Counted from the stretch's first letter, positions 9,213 to 17,079 are shown. The stretch: DNA of 64,000 nucleotides from Bacillota bacterium (GCA_023416745.1 JAEZHF010000063.1:1-64000); one strand, 5' to 3'. Numbers and translations: made by a program. The notes: generated by a model not told the origin, from the sequence alone.

Positions 9213-9402
9213 TCCGTCATCCTTTGCAGTATTCTTCCTTATGATACCACTTTACTGCACCCATTAAAAGCACTGGTGTTTCTGCTTCACAAACAAAGTT
9301 TATTAATGGCTGGCATCGCTTAACTGAACCTTGTATAATGACGATAAATATACAGAGCGTTAACCGCATAACGCTGCGGCATCACCATTAAAGGGGTAGG
9401 CC

Positions 9403-10605
9403 ATGAGCGAACCGGGCAAGGATTTTCTTGATTACTATATGATATTACAAGTGCATCACAGCGCGGAACCGGAGATCATCAAAAGTGCGTATAAGCGTCT
9501 GGCGCAGATGTATCATCCGGATGTCAGCAAGGATCCGCAGTCGCAGAAAAAGATGCAGCTGATCAACCAAGCGTATGCTGTCGTGTCCGACCCGGCACAG
9601 CGGCGGACTTATCACCGTGCCTGGCTGATGCACCAGAGGCCCGCCTCGCCGCCGAGCCCTGCCGCGGAGAAACCGGAAAGCCTTTCCCGTCAGGTGCTGG
9701 ACGACTATTTTCGCTGTCTGCTTCAGGAAGACTGGGCAATGGCTTACCGCAAGCTATCCGCCAAGGATCGCAGCATAGTGACCTTGGCCGACTTTTGCGA
9801 ATGGAAAGAAGCCGTCAAAGCGCTGTACCAGATGGGTGCTTACGTGATCAAGTTCTTCCGCACCTATCACAATAGCGTGGTGGACGTCGATGAGTATGAC
9901 CGCGTGGATGTGTTCTCTGTAATACTGACAGACCGCGACAACCGCACGGGCCGTGTCAGCGAAGAGACTTATACCAAATATGTTGTGCGGGAACAAGGTG
10001 TTTGGCGCGTGCGTCTCGGTTACTCGCAGCTTAAGCCCATCATATATAAGCTCAAGTATCTGGCAACGCAGGCACCTGAAATGAATCCGGACCGTCTATA
10101 CACCGACACGCTGCTTAAGTACGACAAGCTGACAGGCTTTTATAGCCGCAGCGGGTTGCTCGCCTGCATGGAGCAGGAGATCGCGCGGGCGCGCCGCTTC
10201 CGAAATGTATTTACACTGGCCGTGCTGGATGTGAAGCCTGTCGGGGGCTTAATAGGCGTTTCGGCCACGGACTATCTGCACATGTGCATGTCCGACGCAG
10301 CCGCCAAGCTGAAGAAGACGATGCGTTCCATCGATACCGCAGCGCGCTTCTCCGAGCACAGGCTGGCAGTGATGATGATCCAGACGGGCAGTCACGCCGC
10401 AAGCCGGGCGCTGGTGCGCTTCCTGTTGGAGCTTAAGCCGGGCGAAGGCCTGCAATACCGGGTCAGCGGTAGCCTCACGGCTTTTCAGGGTGAATCCGCA
10501 GAAGACACGATGCTGCGCGCCGAACATGACGCACATATGCAGGTGGTCGTCGGACGGGACAACGTGCGAAAATACCACTTCACGCTGGACGATCAGCAGG
10601 TATAG
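9403..10605 (+). CDS. J-domain protein with degenerate GGDEF-like C-terminal domain
   Basis: A 400-residue soluble protein. Residues 9-70 form a DnaJ-type J-domain with the HPD motif at 38-40, so it should stimulate an Hsp70 ATPase. A middle region (about 95-210) is predicted alpha/beta and resembles NTF2-like folds by eye. The C terminus (about 240-395) begins DKLTGFYSRSGL and resembles a diguanylate cyclase fold, but the GGDEF active-site hairpin is replaced by ARFSEHRLAVMM, so it is unlikely to make cyclic di-GMP. There is no signal peptide. The start follows GGGGTAGGCC. The domain combination is new to me. Confidence 0.75.
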   Translation: MSEPGKDFLDYYMILQVHHSAEPEIIKSAYKRLAQMYHPDVSKDPQSQKKMQLINQAYAVVSDPAQRRTYHRAWLMHQRPASPPSPAAEKPESLSRQVLDDYFRCLLQEDWAMAYRKLSAKDRSIVTLADFCEWKEAVKALYQMGAYVIKFFRTYHNSVVDVDEYDRVDVFSVILTDRDNRTGRVSEETYTKYVVREQGVWRVRLGYSQLKPIIYKLKYLATQAPEMNPDRLYTDTLLKYDKLTGFYSRSGLLACMEQEIARARRFRNVFTLAVLDVKPVGGLIGVSATDYLHMCMSDAAAKLKKTMRSIDTAARFSEHRLAVMMIQTGSHAASRALVRFLLELKPGEGLQYRVSGSLTAFQGESAEDTMLRAEHDAHMQVVVGRDNVRKYHFTLDDQQV

Positions 10606-10656
10606 CCTTGCAACACAAAAATCGTACCCCGTGATCCTCGAATTATCGCTTTTAAA

Positions 10657-11052
10657 TTATATCCCAAACAGCGACCAGACAGCGGACGGAAATATCAGGT
10701 GTATCAACACAAACAGCACAAAAAGCAGTGCCAAAGTCCGGTGCGCCACAAACAGCGGTTTCTTTTTCAGGCGGTAAAATGCGCCGCCCAGTACAGCCGT
10801 CACAATCAGCATGATGCCGGCGATGGTGCCGGTATGCAAGCGCAAAGCGCCCAGCGCCAGTATACCATGAACAATGGCCAGAACGAGTATCGTTATGCCT
10901 AAAGGCTTGTGCACAGCGCGCAGAAATTTGACGATCCTAGCCAATGCTTTGTTTTTATTATGGGAAGCAAGTTTGTTGATTAGGCGAAGCCAAAACGGCG
11001 CTGTCATTATGACGATAGCAGCCACGTTAAACCAACCGAGAACAGCGTACAT
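10657..11052 (-). CDS. Four-helix membrane protein, cytochrome b561-like
   Basis: A 131-residue protein with four predicted transmembrane helices. Histidines sit in helix-compatible positions: AVHKPLG, IVHGIL, VAHRTL and LIHLIF. That pattern suggests a heme b membrane protein of the cytochrome b561 or ferric-reductase type. It starts 12 bases after the stop of a cytochrome b5-like lipoprotein gene and has GGGGGGAG as ribosome binding site, so the two probably form an electron-transfer pair across the membrane. Heme binding is inferred from histidine spacing only. Confidence 0.65.
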   Translation of the reverse strand: MYAVLGWFNVAAIVIMTAPFWLRLINKLASHNKNKALARIVKFLRAVHKPLGITILVLAIVHGILALGALRLHTGTIAGIMLIVTAVLGGAFYRLKKKPLFVAHRTLALLFVLFVLIHLIFPSAVWSLFGI

Positions 11053-11064
11053 ATTCTCCCCCCT

Positions 11065-11427
11065 TTACGGCTTGAGCGTCCCGACAACAGGCAGACCTTT
11101 GAGTTTGGAAACACCATGCGGTGAGATTGTCTTTATCTCCTCCGTCAGATCATTACCGGCAGCAAAGCCGTTATGTTCGCCGTTCTTCCACTGCGGCACA
11201 TTCGTCACGTCGTATATCACTCCGTCAATCGCGATATAAGCTGGGTTACCGTCTTTGCCGTTGTATTGGGCCAGTTCATCCACAGTGAGTTCAAGCTGGG
11301 AATCCGTGGTGTCGGCAGCTGTCGGAGTCTGGGCAGCGCCTTCTCCTTGGCATGCAACCATAACAACCAGCACAGCTAAGAGGACGATGATATGGGCAAT
11401 AGTTAAAATAAACTTGATGTGTCTCAT
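11065..11427 (-). CDS. Cytochrome b5-like heme-binding lipoprotein
   Basis: A 120-residue lipoprotein: hydrophobic signal with lipobox VMVAC (Cys26), a short linker, then a minimal cytochrome b5-like domain (about 47-118). The candidate axial ligands are His85 in WKNGEHNG and His104 in ISPHG, as in small bacterial members of the family. I use the second of two ATGs because AGGAGG stands nine bases before it; the upstream ATG overlaps that site. It is first in an operon with the four-helix membrane protein. Confidence 0.75.
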   Translation of the reverse strand: MRHIKFILTIAHIIVLLAVLVVMVACQGEGAAQTPTAADTTDSQLELTVDELAQYNGKDGNPAYIAIDGVIYDVTNVPQWKNGEHNGFAAGNDLTEEIKTISPHGVSKLKGLPVVGTLKP

Positions 11428-11523
11428 TGCATTGTGCCTCCTCATAATTAATAGTCATTGGCGTTTATACTATCATTTTATATGGACTTCTTTTGGCTGT
11501 CAAAGTATATTCATATTTGATTG

Positions 11524-11554
11524 TAAAAAAAGGCCTGATCATAAATAGTCAGGC
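11524..11554 (-). terminator. Terminator of the Mrp/NifX/MinD operon
   Basis: On the minus strand GCCTGAC and a near-complementary GATCAGGC flank a seven-base loop and are followed by seven T residues (11524-11531). It lies 50 bases past the last gene of the operon. Confidence 0.75.
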
Positions 11555-11602
11555 GGAAAAGTCTGAAGCTTCAAACGCTGAAACATTTAACTACAAATCC
11601 AG

Positions 11603-11962
11603 CTAATGCCCACCACATTCATGGGCATGTTCGTGTTTGCTGCACACCGATTCTGCGGATACCATCTGTCCGACTGCAAATAGACGAGCGGCGTCATCGC
11701 AGCTGCCCAAAGCGCCAACGATCACCTTAATACCCTGCTGTGCGAAAAGCGTCTGCGCGCGTTCTCCCATGCCGCCCGCTATGACGACATCGGCTCCGTT
11801 TTCCTTCAGGAAAATCGGCAGCACCCCCGGCTGATGACCTGGATTGGGCAGAAAACGCCCTGCATCCACATTGCCGCCGTCAGCTTCATACATCATAAAT
11901 CCCTCACAGTGTCCAAAATGTTCTGACACCCGTTTTGCTTCTGCAGCTACTGCTATCCTCAT
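11603..11962 (-). CDS. NifX/NifB-family metal-cluster protein with His/Cys-rich tail
   Basis: A 119-residue protein starting MRIAVAAEAKRVSEHFGHC, the fold shared by dinitrogenase iron-molybdenum cofactor proteins and the orange protein ORP. The last residues (CSKHEHAHECGGH) are rich in Cys and His and may hold metal. The ATG overlaps the stop of the upstream MinD-type gene (ATGA), with GAGGAGG ahead of it; the longer open frame upstream is not used. It is the last gene of the five-gene operon. Confidence 0.85.
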   Translation of the reverse strand: MRIAVAAEAKRVSEHFGHCEGFMMYEADGGNVDAGRFLPNPGHQPGVLPIFLKENGADVVIAGGMGERAQTLFAQQGIKVIVGALGSCDDAARLFAVGQMVSAESVCSKHEHAHECGGH

Positions 11963-12831
11963 TCTATTTCCTCCTCTTCTTTTTTCAGACAAGCTATAAT
12001 GGGTTTTAGCCGTTCCCACATTTTATTTATTGCCATGCCTGCCGTGCTGTCCGCATCATCTGTTACCGGCCGTAACGCATTAATTGACGCCGTTACCGTA
12101 TCGTCGTACGGTATTTCCCCGACAACCTCAATGCCGCGAGCAGCCGCGTCGGCCTCAATGGCCTGCGTCACTGCCGAATTCAGATCATATTTGTTGACGC
12201 ATACCAGCGTTCTGACGCCGAAATGCGCACAAAGCTGAGCCACGCGCAGATAATCGTCGAATCCCGACTGTGTCGGCTCCGTGACGATGAGCACCCCGTC
12301 ACTGGCCGTGACGGATGAAATCACAGGGCATCCGATGCCGGGCGATCCGTCGATGATGACCAGCTCTTCACCCAGCGCCCGTGCATTTTTGCGCAGCTCG
12401 GTGACCAGCTTTCCCGAGCCATCGCTGCCAATTTCCATCTCTGCGCGGGAAAGAGATGCATTCTCCATCCGGGTCATATACACATCCGCGCACTTTTGGG
12501 TCCGCATACTGATCGCTCCAACGCTGCATACCAGCTCGCACGCACCGCAGCCCTCACACCGGAGCGCATCAACCACACCGTCCTTCACGGCACCAAAGCG
12601 GCATATCTTCTTGCATCGTCCGCAAAGTGTGCAAAACCGGTTGTCGATCTCCGCCTTGACGCCAGCGAAGAAGTGTTTCTTACGGATGTCGTTACCGCTG
12701 AACAGCAAGGATAAGTTGGGCGCGTCCACATCGCAGTCTGCCAATGCACGCGCGCCGGAAAGCCGGACCAGCGCAGCCGCCACTGTGGTTTTGCCTGTTC
12801 CGCCCTTGCCGCTGATTACAGTCAGTTCCAT
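11959..12831 (-). CDS. MinD-type ATPase with inserted ferredoxin domain (second copy)
   Basis: A 290-residue SIMIBI-class ATPase. It begins MELTVISGKGGTGKTT (deviant Walker A), has DCDVDAPN, and carries an inserted pair of 4Fe-4S motifs (CTLCGRCKKIC and CEGCGACELVC) at about 67-105. Members of this family occur as pairs in orange-protein clusters of anaerobes and are thought to assemble or load metal clusters. The start codon overlaps the end of the first MinD gene by 10 bases; an upstream in-frame extension of 51 codons is rejected because it lies inside that gene and lacks family similarity. Confidence 0.88.
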   Translation of the reverse strand: MELTVISGKGGTGKTTVAAALVRLSGARALADCDVDAPNLSLLFSGNDIRKKHFFAGVKAEIDNRFCTLCGRCKKICRFGAVKDGVVDALRCEGCGACELVCSVGAISMRTQKCADVYMTRMENASLSRAEMEIGSDGSGKLVTELRKNARALGEELVIIDGSPGIGCPVISSVTASDGVLIVTEPTQSGFDDYLRVAQLCAHFGVRTLVCVNKYDLNSAVTQAIEADAAARGIEVVGEIPYDDTVTASINALRPVTDDADSTAGMAINKMWERLKPIIACLKKEEEEIE

Positions 12832-13655
12832 GCCATCACACCTGCCTTTACCTTCTCTGCTATATCCTGAAGCGCTTTTCGATAGACAGGCAGCTCTGTT
12901 AGCAATCGTCCCGCAGAATAAACCTCCGCCGCCTCGCGGGCATAAGCAATCGTCCCCATTATAGGAATGCTGTTTTCCCGGCAATAGCCGCTGATCAGCT
13001 TCTCACCCGGCACATGCTTGTTGATGACAACGCCAAAACGCATGCCGCGCAACCGAAGCAGTTGCACAGCCAGGTCCAGATCATGCAGACCAAAGGCCGA
13101 CGGCTCAGTCACCAGCAGCGCATAATCCGCATGGGCGATCACGGTGGCCACGCTGCATGACGTGCCGGGCGGGCAATCTAGCACACAGACTCCTTCCGGC
13201 AGATTACTCAGCAGCTGCCGTAACACAGGAACGGGCATTTGCTCCCCCACGTCCAACACACCCCGGCGGGCTATCATGCTGCCCGATAAGCCCTGCTCCA
13301 CCAGTCCCACACGGCGCCTTCCGTACTGAATGGCTCCTGGCTCACAGACCAGCGCGCATGCGCCGCAGGCATGACACAGCCTGTCAAACGCCATCACACC
13401 TTTTTTGGTAGTGACCAGAGCGTGGAAACGACAGATCTCACCGCAACGTTTGCACAGAGTACATTTGTCGGCATCTATTTCCGGACGTTCCACCTCTACC
13501 ACTTGACCCGTGATGCCGGAGGGCTTCAGAAAGATATAGCCATTGGGCTCCTCAACATCACAGTCGATGTAGTGCCAACCTGCCAATTTTGCCAGTCCGA
13601 CTGCCACCGTCGTTTTACCGGTACCGCCCTTGCCGCTCAATACGCAAAGCTTCAC
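12822..13655 (-). CDS. MinD-type ATPase with inserted ferredoxin domain (first copy)
   Basis: A 277-residue paralogue of the next gene: MKLCVLSGKGGTGKTT Walker A, DCDVEEPN, two 4Fe-4S motifs (CTLCKRCGEIC, CHACGACALVC) at about 67-105, and DCPPGTSC at the Walker B/switch II position. The two ATPases probably form a heterodimer. It overlaps its neighbours by 4 and 10 bases, so the whole group is translationally coupled. The cofactor it handles is not known. Confidence 0.88.
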   Translation of the reverse strand: MKLCVLSGKGGTGKTTVAVGLAKLAGWHYIDCDVEEPNGYIFLKPSGITGQVVEVERPEIDADKCTLCKRCGEICRFHALVTTKKGVMAFDRLCHACGACALVCEPGAIQYGRRRVGLVEQGLSGSMIARRGVLDVGEQMPVPVLRQLLSNLPEGVCVLDCPPGTSCSVATVIAHADYALLVTEPSAFGLHDLDLAVQLLRLRGMRFGVVINKHVPGEKLISGYCRENSIPIMGTIAYAREAAEVYSAGRLLTELPVYRKALQDIAEKVKAGVMAWN

Positions 13656-14023
13656 CGTCCGCCTCCCATACCGGCATGGGAGGGCCCTGCTGATGTTACT
13701 TCCTCAAGCTTTGCCTCCCGCAGCAGTTGGACAGCCGTGCGCACCGGCACGCTGCCGCACCTGTATATACGGATATCCGAGTTGCGCAGCACGTTATACG
13801 CATTGGGTCCCGCCGAGCCAGTGATGACCGCCTCAACATCTTTGTCGATCATCTGCTGTGCTGCCGCTAAGCCTGCGCCGCCGCTGGCCGATGCTGCCGC
13901 ATTTTCAATAAAGTTCACTGTGTCTGCCTGCGTATCGCACAGCGCAAACCAAGTGCACCTCCCAAAGCGCGGATCCACCAGCGCTTCTTCAGAATTTCCT
14001 GCCGCCGAAACTGCAACCTTCAT
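13652..14023 (-). CDS. NifX/ORP-like metal-cluster protein
   Basis: A 123-residue protein starting MKVAVSAAGNSEEALVDPRFGRC, the dinitrogenase FeMo-cofactor biosynthesis fold, with a Gly-rich end (GMGGGR). In Desulfovibrio the orange protein of this family carries a Mo-Cu-sulfide cluster; that is family knowledge, not something this sequence proves. It follows the Mrp gene by 19 bases and overlaps the first MinD gene by four. Confidence 0.85.
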   Translation of the reverse strand: MKVAVSAAGNSEEALVDPRFGRCTWFALCDTQADTVNFIENAAASASGGAGLAAAQQMIDKDVEAVITGSAGPNAYNVLRNSDIRIYRCGSVPVRTAVQLLREAKLEEVTSAGPSHAGMGGGR

Positions 14024-14042
14024 ATTGTGCTCCTTCCAGTAT

Positions 14043-14867
14043 CTATTGCTGCCAGACCGCCTCTTTCACCTGATATCCGACGCTGGTCATAACCGCAGCC
14101 ACCTCATCATCCATTCCGCCAAGCCCCGTGTCTGTAATCGCACCCAGTCCCGGCTTCATCGGCAATTCACCCAGCAGCTTCAGCTCCATCGAGTCATAAA
14201 AATCCTCATGTGTCTCGCCATAAAGCCGGATGGCCTCGCCGCAGTGCGGGCAGTTCAAATGACTCATGTTTTGTACCGAGCCGATCAGCTTGATATTCAG
14301 CTGCTTGACCATGTTGACTGCTTTGGCTACGATCATCGACACCATGTCCTGCGGCACTGTGACGATCACCATGCCGGAAAGCGGGATAGACTGCATCACC
14401 GTCAGTGCTACATCGCCGGTACCCGGCGGCATATCAATAATCAGGAAATCCAATTCACCCCAGAACACATCCTCCCAGAACTGCTTGACAGTTCCAGAAA
14501 TGATTGGCCCCCGCCAAATGACAGGTTGGCGCTCATCGGGCAACAACAGGTTCAGTGACATCACGCTGATGCCATCTGCTTCCGCTGGTATGATGCCCAT
14601 TTCGTTTTGCATGAGTTTTGCGTCCCGGATGCCCAACAGTCTCGGTATACTGGGACCTGTGATGTCTGCGTCCAGTATGCCCACTGCGTGCCCCATCTGT
14701 TTGAGCGCTTTTGCCAACAGAACCGAAACCGTAGATTTTCCGACGCCGCCTTTTCCGCTCATCACACCGATTACGTGTTTTACATGGCTATAAGGATTGT
14801 TCTTTATGGTGCACCCATCTTTTGAATTGCATGTGCCCTTGGATGGGCAGTTTTCACAATCGGCCAT
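14043..14867 (-). CDS. Mrp/NBP35 family Fe-S cluster carrier ATPase
   Basis: A 274-residue ATPase with an N-terminal cysteine cluster (CENCPSKGTC), Walker A GVMSGKGGVGKST, DADITGPS, MPPGTGD, and a C-terminal CPHCG pair that binds a bridging Fe-S cluster between subunits. It is the first gene of the operon, with GAGGAG ahead of the ATG and a strong promoter at 14922-14950. The gene order Mrp, NifX/ORP, MinD, MinD, NifX resembles orange-protein clusters. Confidence 0.93.
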   Translation of the reverse strand: MADCENCPSKGTCNSKDGCTIKNNPYSHVKHVIGVMSGKGGVGKSTVSVLLAKALKQMGHAVGILDADITGPSIPRLLGIRDAKLMQNEMGIIPAEADGISVMSLNLLLPDERQPVIWRGPIISGTVKQFWEDVFWGELDFLIIDMPPGTGDVALTVMQSIPLSGMVIVTVPQDMVSMIVAKAVNMVKQLNIKLIGSVQNMSHLNCPHCGEAIRLYGETHEDFYDSMELKLLGELPMKPGLGAITDTGLGGMDDEVAAVMTSVGYQVKEAVWQQ

Positions 14868-14907
14868 TTTTGTCTCCTCACATACATTCGATTAATGTCA
14901 TTTTGGT

Positions 14908-15023
14908 CATATGCCTATTTGATTTTATGCCTGTGCTCTTTTTTTGTCAATAAGATTAGAAAATATTTATTGACATATGCCCATAATGTCGTATAATTGC
15001 TCTATCGGGTATATGCCCATAAT
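14908..15023. promoter_or_regulatory. Divergent promoters with four ATGCCY operator-like elements
   Basis: Rightward promoter: TTGACA (14970-14975), 16 bases, TATAAT (14992-14997). Leftward promoter: TTGACA (14945-14950, minus), 17 bases, TAAAAT (14922-14927, minus). ATGCCT occurs at 14911 and 14927, ATGCCC at 14977 and 15013, all in the same orientation; each promoter has one copy at its spacer or -10 and one near its start site. The 14977 copy sits inside an inverted repeat GACAT/ATGTC (14972-14990). One regulator could therefore repress both operons. Confidence 0.65.
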
Positions 15024-15041
15024 TAAAAGGAGGTATTCTCA

Positions 15042-15383
15042 ATGCCAGGTATGGATGGAACAGGTCCTTTCGGAAACGGGCCGGGTACAGGCGGCGGTTT
15101 TGGACGCTGCGGATATGGGCGCGGGTCTGGCCGCGGTCGAAGAAATGCCGCCGGATATGCATCGGCTGCTTTTCAATCGTACAGGCCATCGGAAGGGGCG
15201 CATATTGATGAGCCGGCTGCCCAAGAGGAGTCAGCATTCAGCGGCAGAGTATTGGATGAACTGAGTGAAGTCAACAATCGATCAGCCGCACTTGAAGAAA
15301 AGCTTGCCGAGCTGACAAAGGCTGTGCAGGCACTGGCGAGACCAGCGTCCGGAAATGCAGGAAAAGCTGCAAAGCCACATTGA
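15042..15383 (+). CDS. DUF5320 family Gly-rich protein
   Basis: A 113-residue protein. The N terminus (MPGMDGTGPFGNGPGTGGGF) is the DUF5320 signature, followed by an Arg/Gly stretch to about residue 40; the C-terminal third is a predicted coiled coil (LDELSEVNNRSAALEEKLAEL). Such proteins accompany NifX and MinD-type genes in anaerobes, but their job is unknown. It is the first gene to the right of the divergent promoter region, with AAAAGGAGG as ribosome binding site. Confidence 0.8.
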   Translation: MPGMDGTGPFGNGPGTGGGFGRCGYGRGSGRGRRNAAGYASAAFQSYRPSEGAHIDEPAAQEESAFSGRVLDELSEVNNRSAALEEKLAELTKAVQALARPASGNAGKAAKPH

Positions 15384-15387
15384 TTCT

Positions 15388-15441
15388 GTTTGGAACGTCA
15401 GCATTGGCTCTGCTGCAGAGCTTATGCTGACGCTTCCAAAC
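15388..15441 (+). promoter_or_regulatory. Large near-perfect stem-loop after the DUF5320 gene
   Basis: GTTTGGAA (15388-15395) pairs with TTCCAAAC (15434-15441), then GTCAGCA with TGCTGAC and GCTCTG with CAGAGC around a three-base loop. No T-run follows on the plus strand, so it is not a standard terminator. It may act as a processing or stability element, or a partial terminator, between DUF5320 and DUF134. Confidence 0.6.
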
Positions 15442-15493
15442 CTTCAGGTAGGTCCAGATGAAATTACTTTAAGATTTCCTCGTATTATGTTAG

Positions 15494-15528
15494 AATACAT
15501 TGTATTACTCAGAAACAATACTGTATTG
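15494..15528 (+). promoter_or_regulatory. Two AATAC/GTATT palindromes upstream of the DUF134 gene
   Basis: AATAC-ATT-GTATT (15494-15506) and CAATAC-T-GTATTG (15516-15528) have centres 22 bases apart, two helical turns. They lie 30-64 bases ahead of the DUF134 start codon, as expected for an operator of that or another dimeric regulator. Confidence 0.5.
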
Positions 15529-15557
15529 ACAGTCATTGATTAACAAGGAGTTGCGGT

Positions 15558-15917
15558 ATGCCAAGACCAAGAAAACAGAAACTGATTTGCGGTATGCCTG
15601 AATGCAATGTGTTCGGCCCTTGCGGCGGAGCCTGCAGAGGTGAACCTGTTTATATGAGTCTCGAAGAATATGAAACCATTCGGCTTATTGATCTCGAAAA
15701 CATGGATCAGTCACAATGTGCAGTTGTGATGGGCGTAGCGCGTTCCACCGTTCAGCGATTGTATACCGATGCTCGCCGCAAGCTGGCCGATTGTCTGGTG
15801 AGCGGGCGAATGCTCCATATCGGCGGTGGAGATTATACCATGTGTGACAGGCGAGTCAACCCGGAGAACTGCGCAGGATGCCGAAGACGCGGACGCCATG
15901 GTAACCCTTTTGATTAA
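15558..15917 (+). CDS. DUF134 (UPF0251) helix-turn-helix protein
   Basis: A 119-residue protein. An N-terminal Cys-rich segment (CGMPECNVFGPCGGAC, about residues 11-26) precedes a sigma-70 region-4-like helix-turn-helix (about 51-85, MDQSQCAVVMGVARSTVQRL); more cysteines follow near the C terminus. The family is presumed DNA-binding and may sense metals or Fe-S clusters through the cysteines. Its position beside NifX/MinD genes and operator-like repeats makes it the best candidate regulator of the cluster. Ribosome binding site AAGGAG. Confidence 0.85.
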   Translation: MPRPRKQKLICGMPECNVFGPCGGACRGEPVYMSLEEYETIRLIDLENMDQSQCAVVMGVARSTVQRLYTDARRKLADCLVSGRMLHIGGGDYTMCDRRVNPENCAGCRRRGRHGNPFD

Positions 15918-15979
15918 GTCACATAATATTTGGCGGCAGTTTGTATTATAATAACTCCGTCTTGGTCGAAAACGAAACA

Positions 15980-16015
15980 AAAGCTGCGAGGAACGGCTCT
16001 CCGCAGCTTTTTTTA
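15980..16015. terminator. Terminator after the DUF134 gene
   Basis: AAAGCTGCG pairs with CGCAGCTTT (arms 15980-15988 and 16002-16010), with a seven-base T-run on the plus strand. The minus strand shows interrupted T-runs, so it may also serve the convergent DUF368 gene. Confidence 0.75.
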
Positions 16016-16048
16016 TTCTCAGTATGGCTGAACAGTTTTCTATAGCCG

Positions 16049-16984
16049 CTATTCCCGTGGCTTGGAAAGTATCCTATTGCCAGCCCTGTCCATCAGCCAG
16101 GCCAGCGCGAATCCCGCCGCAAAACATGCAGTCCATATCAGTATTGTGCCAATATCACTGGAGTAAGTGACTCCGATTTTCTCTCCTGTTGCGCCGATGT
16201 TGCCGGAAGTCGGCAGTATGATGGCAATCGCAGAAGCCATGACAAAACCCATAACAGCGTGGGATGCGATAGAGTAATGCTTCTTGAACATGTAGTTGAT
16301 TGAACGGGCAGACAGAAGTATGGTTGCCCCTAAGCCCAAAGCCATGGGCAAAACGACTTCCAGTGAGAAAGAGGAGATGCCTGCCGACATCGCCTGATAG
16401 AGCCCCAGAAACAGCAGCAGCGACGATGAACTGAGGCCGGGCACAACCAGACTGGCACCCCATAGCACACCGCAAACCAAAAACCACCAAAGATTTGCCT
16501 CAATGGTCAGACTCATACCATACTGAAGGTAAGTTAGCAGTGTCATAATGACAGCAAAGCTGATTATCAGAGACAGAAAAGATTTGTATGAGCGGCCTTC
16601 TTTACCCGCGTCATTGTATAATTTCGGGATCATGCCCACAATCAAGCCAAAGAAAAGCCATATCGCGGCAGCGGAAAAAGCAGCGTCATTGAACATGAAG
16701 TCAACAACCTTCGCAAAGCCCCAAAAGCCCAGTGCCCATCCCACAAGAACAGGCAGCAGCAGCTTATAGTGGTTCTTAAAAGCACGAATGGGATGGGCCA
16801 GCAGGGCCATCATCGGCTGGTAAATACCAAAGACAACGCACAGCACGCCCCCGCTGATGCCAGGCAGTATTGCTCCTGCACCGATCATGGCGCCCTGTAT
16901 CACCCGTAGCAGCCAGTGCATAAACACCGCATGAGGCAGCTTCTTCTTTGTCATCTTACCGCTTTGCCGGTTGTCCTGTTCCAC
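16049..16984 (-). CDS. DUF368 family integral membrane protein
   Basis: A 311-residue protein with about eight to nine hydrophobic helices and the DUF368 signature GAILPGISGGVLCVVFG near residues 38-54, repeated in weaker form as VVPGLSSSSLLLFLG, which points to an internal duplication. Members have been linked to transport of undecaprenyl phosphate or related lipids, but I cannot show that here. The charged N terminus should be cytoplasmic. It is monocistronic. Confidence 0.85.
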   Translation of the reverse strand: MEQDNRQSGKMTKKKLPHAVFMHWLLRVIQGAMIGAGAILPGISGGVLCVVFGIYQPMMALLAHPIRAFKNHYKLLLPVLVGWALGFWGFAKVVDFMFNDAAFSAAAIWLFFGLIVGMIPKLYNDAGKEGRSYKSFLSLIISFAVIMTLLTYLQYGMSLTIEANLWWFLVCGVLWGASLVVPGLSSSSLLLFLGLYQAMSAGISSFSLEVVLPMALGLGATILLSARSINYMFKKHYSIASHAVMGFVMASAIAIILPTSGNIGATGEKIGVTYSSDIGTILIWTACFAAGFALAWLMDRAGNRILSKPRE

Positions 16985-17079
16985 TCTGTTCTCCCGTCCG
17001 GTTATATAGTGTTTATGGCATTATAAAACAGCGGGCAACAATGCGTCAATGTATCCGTGATTACAATTTAGAAAGAATA

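Noticed and set aside
15355..15543. A 62-codon open frame across the large stem-loop
   Set aside because: It begins inside the DUF5320 gene, has no independent ribosome binding site, and its sequence is explained by the palindromes.
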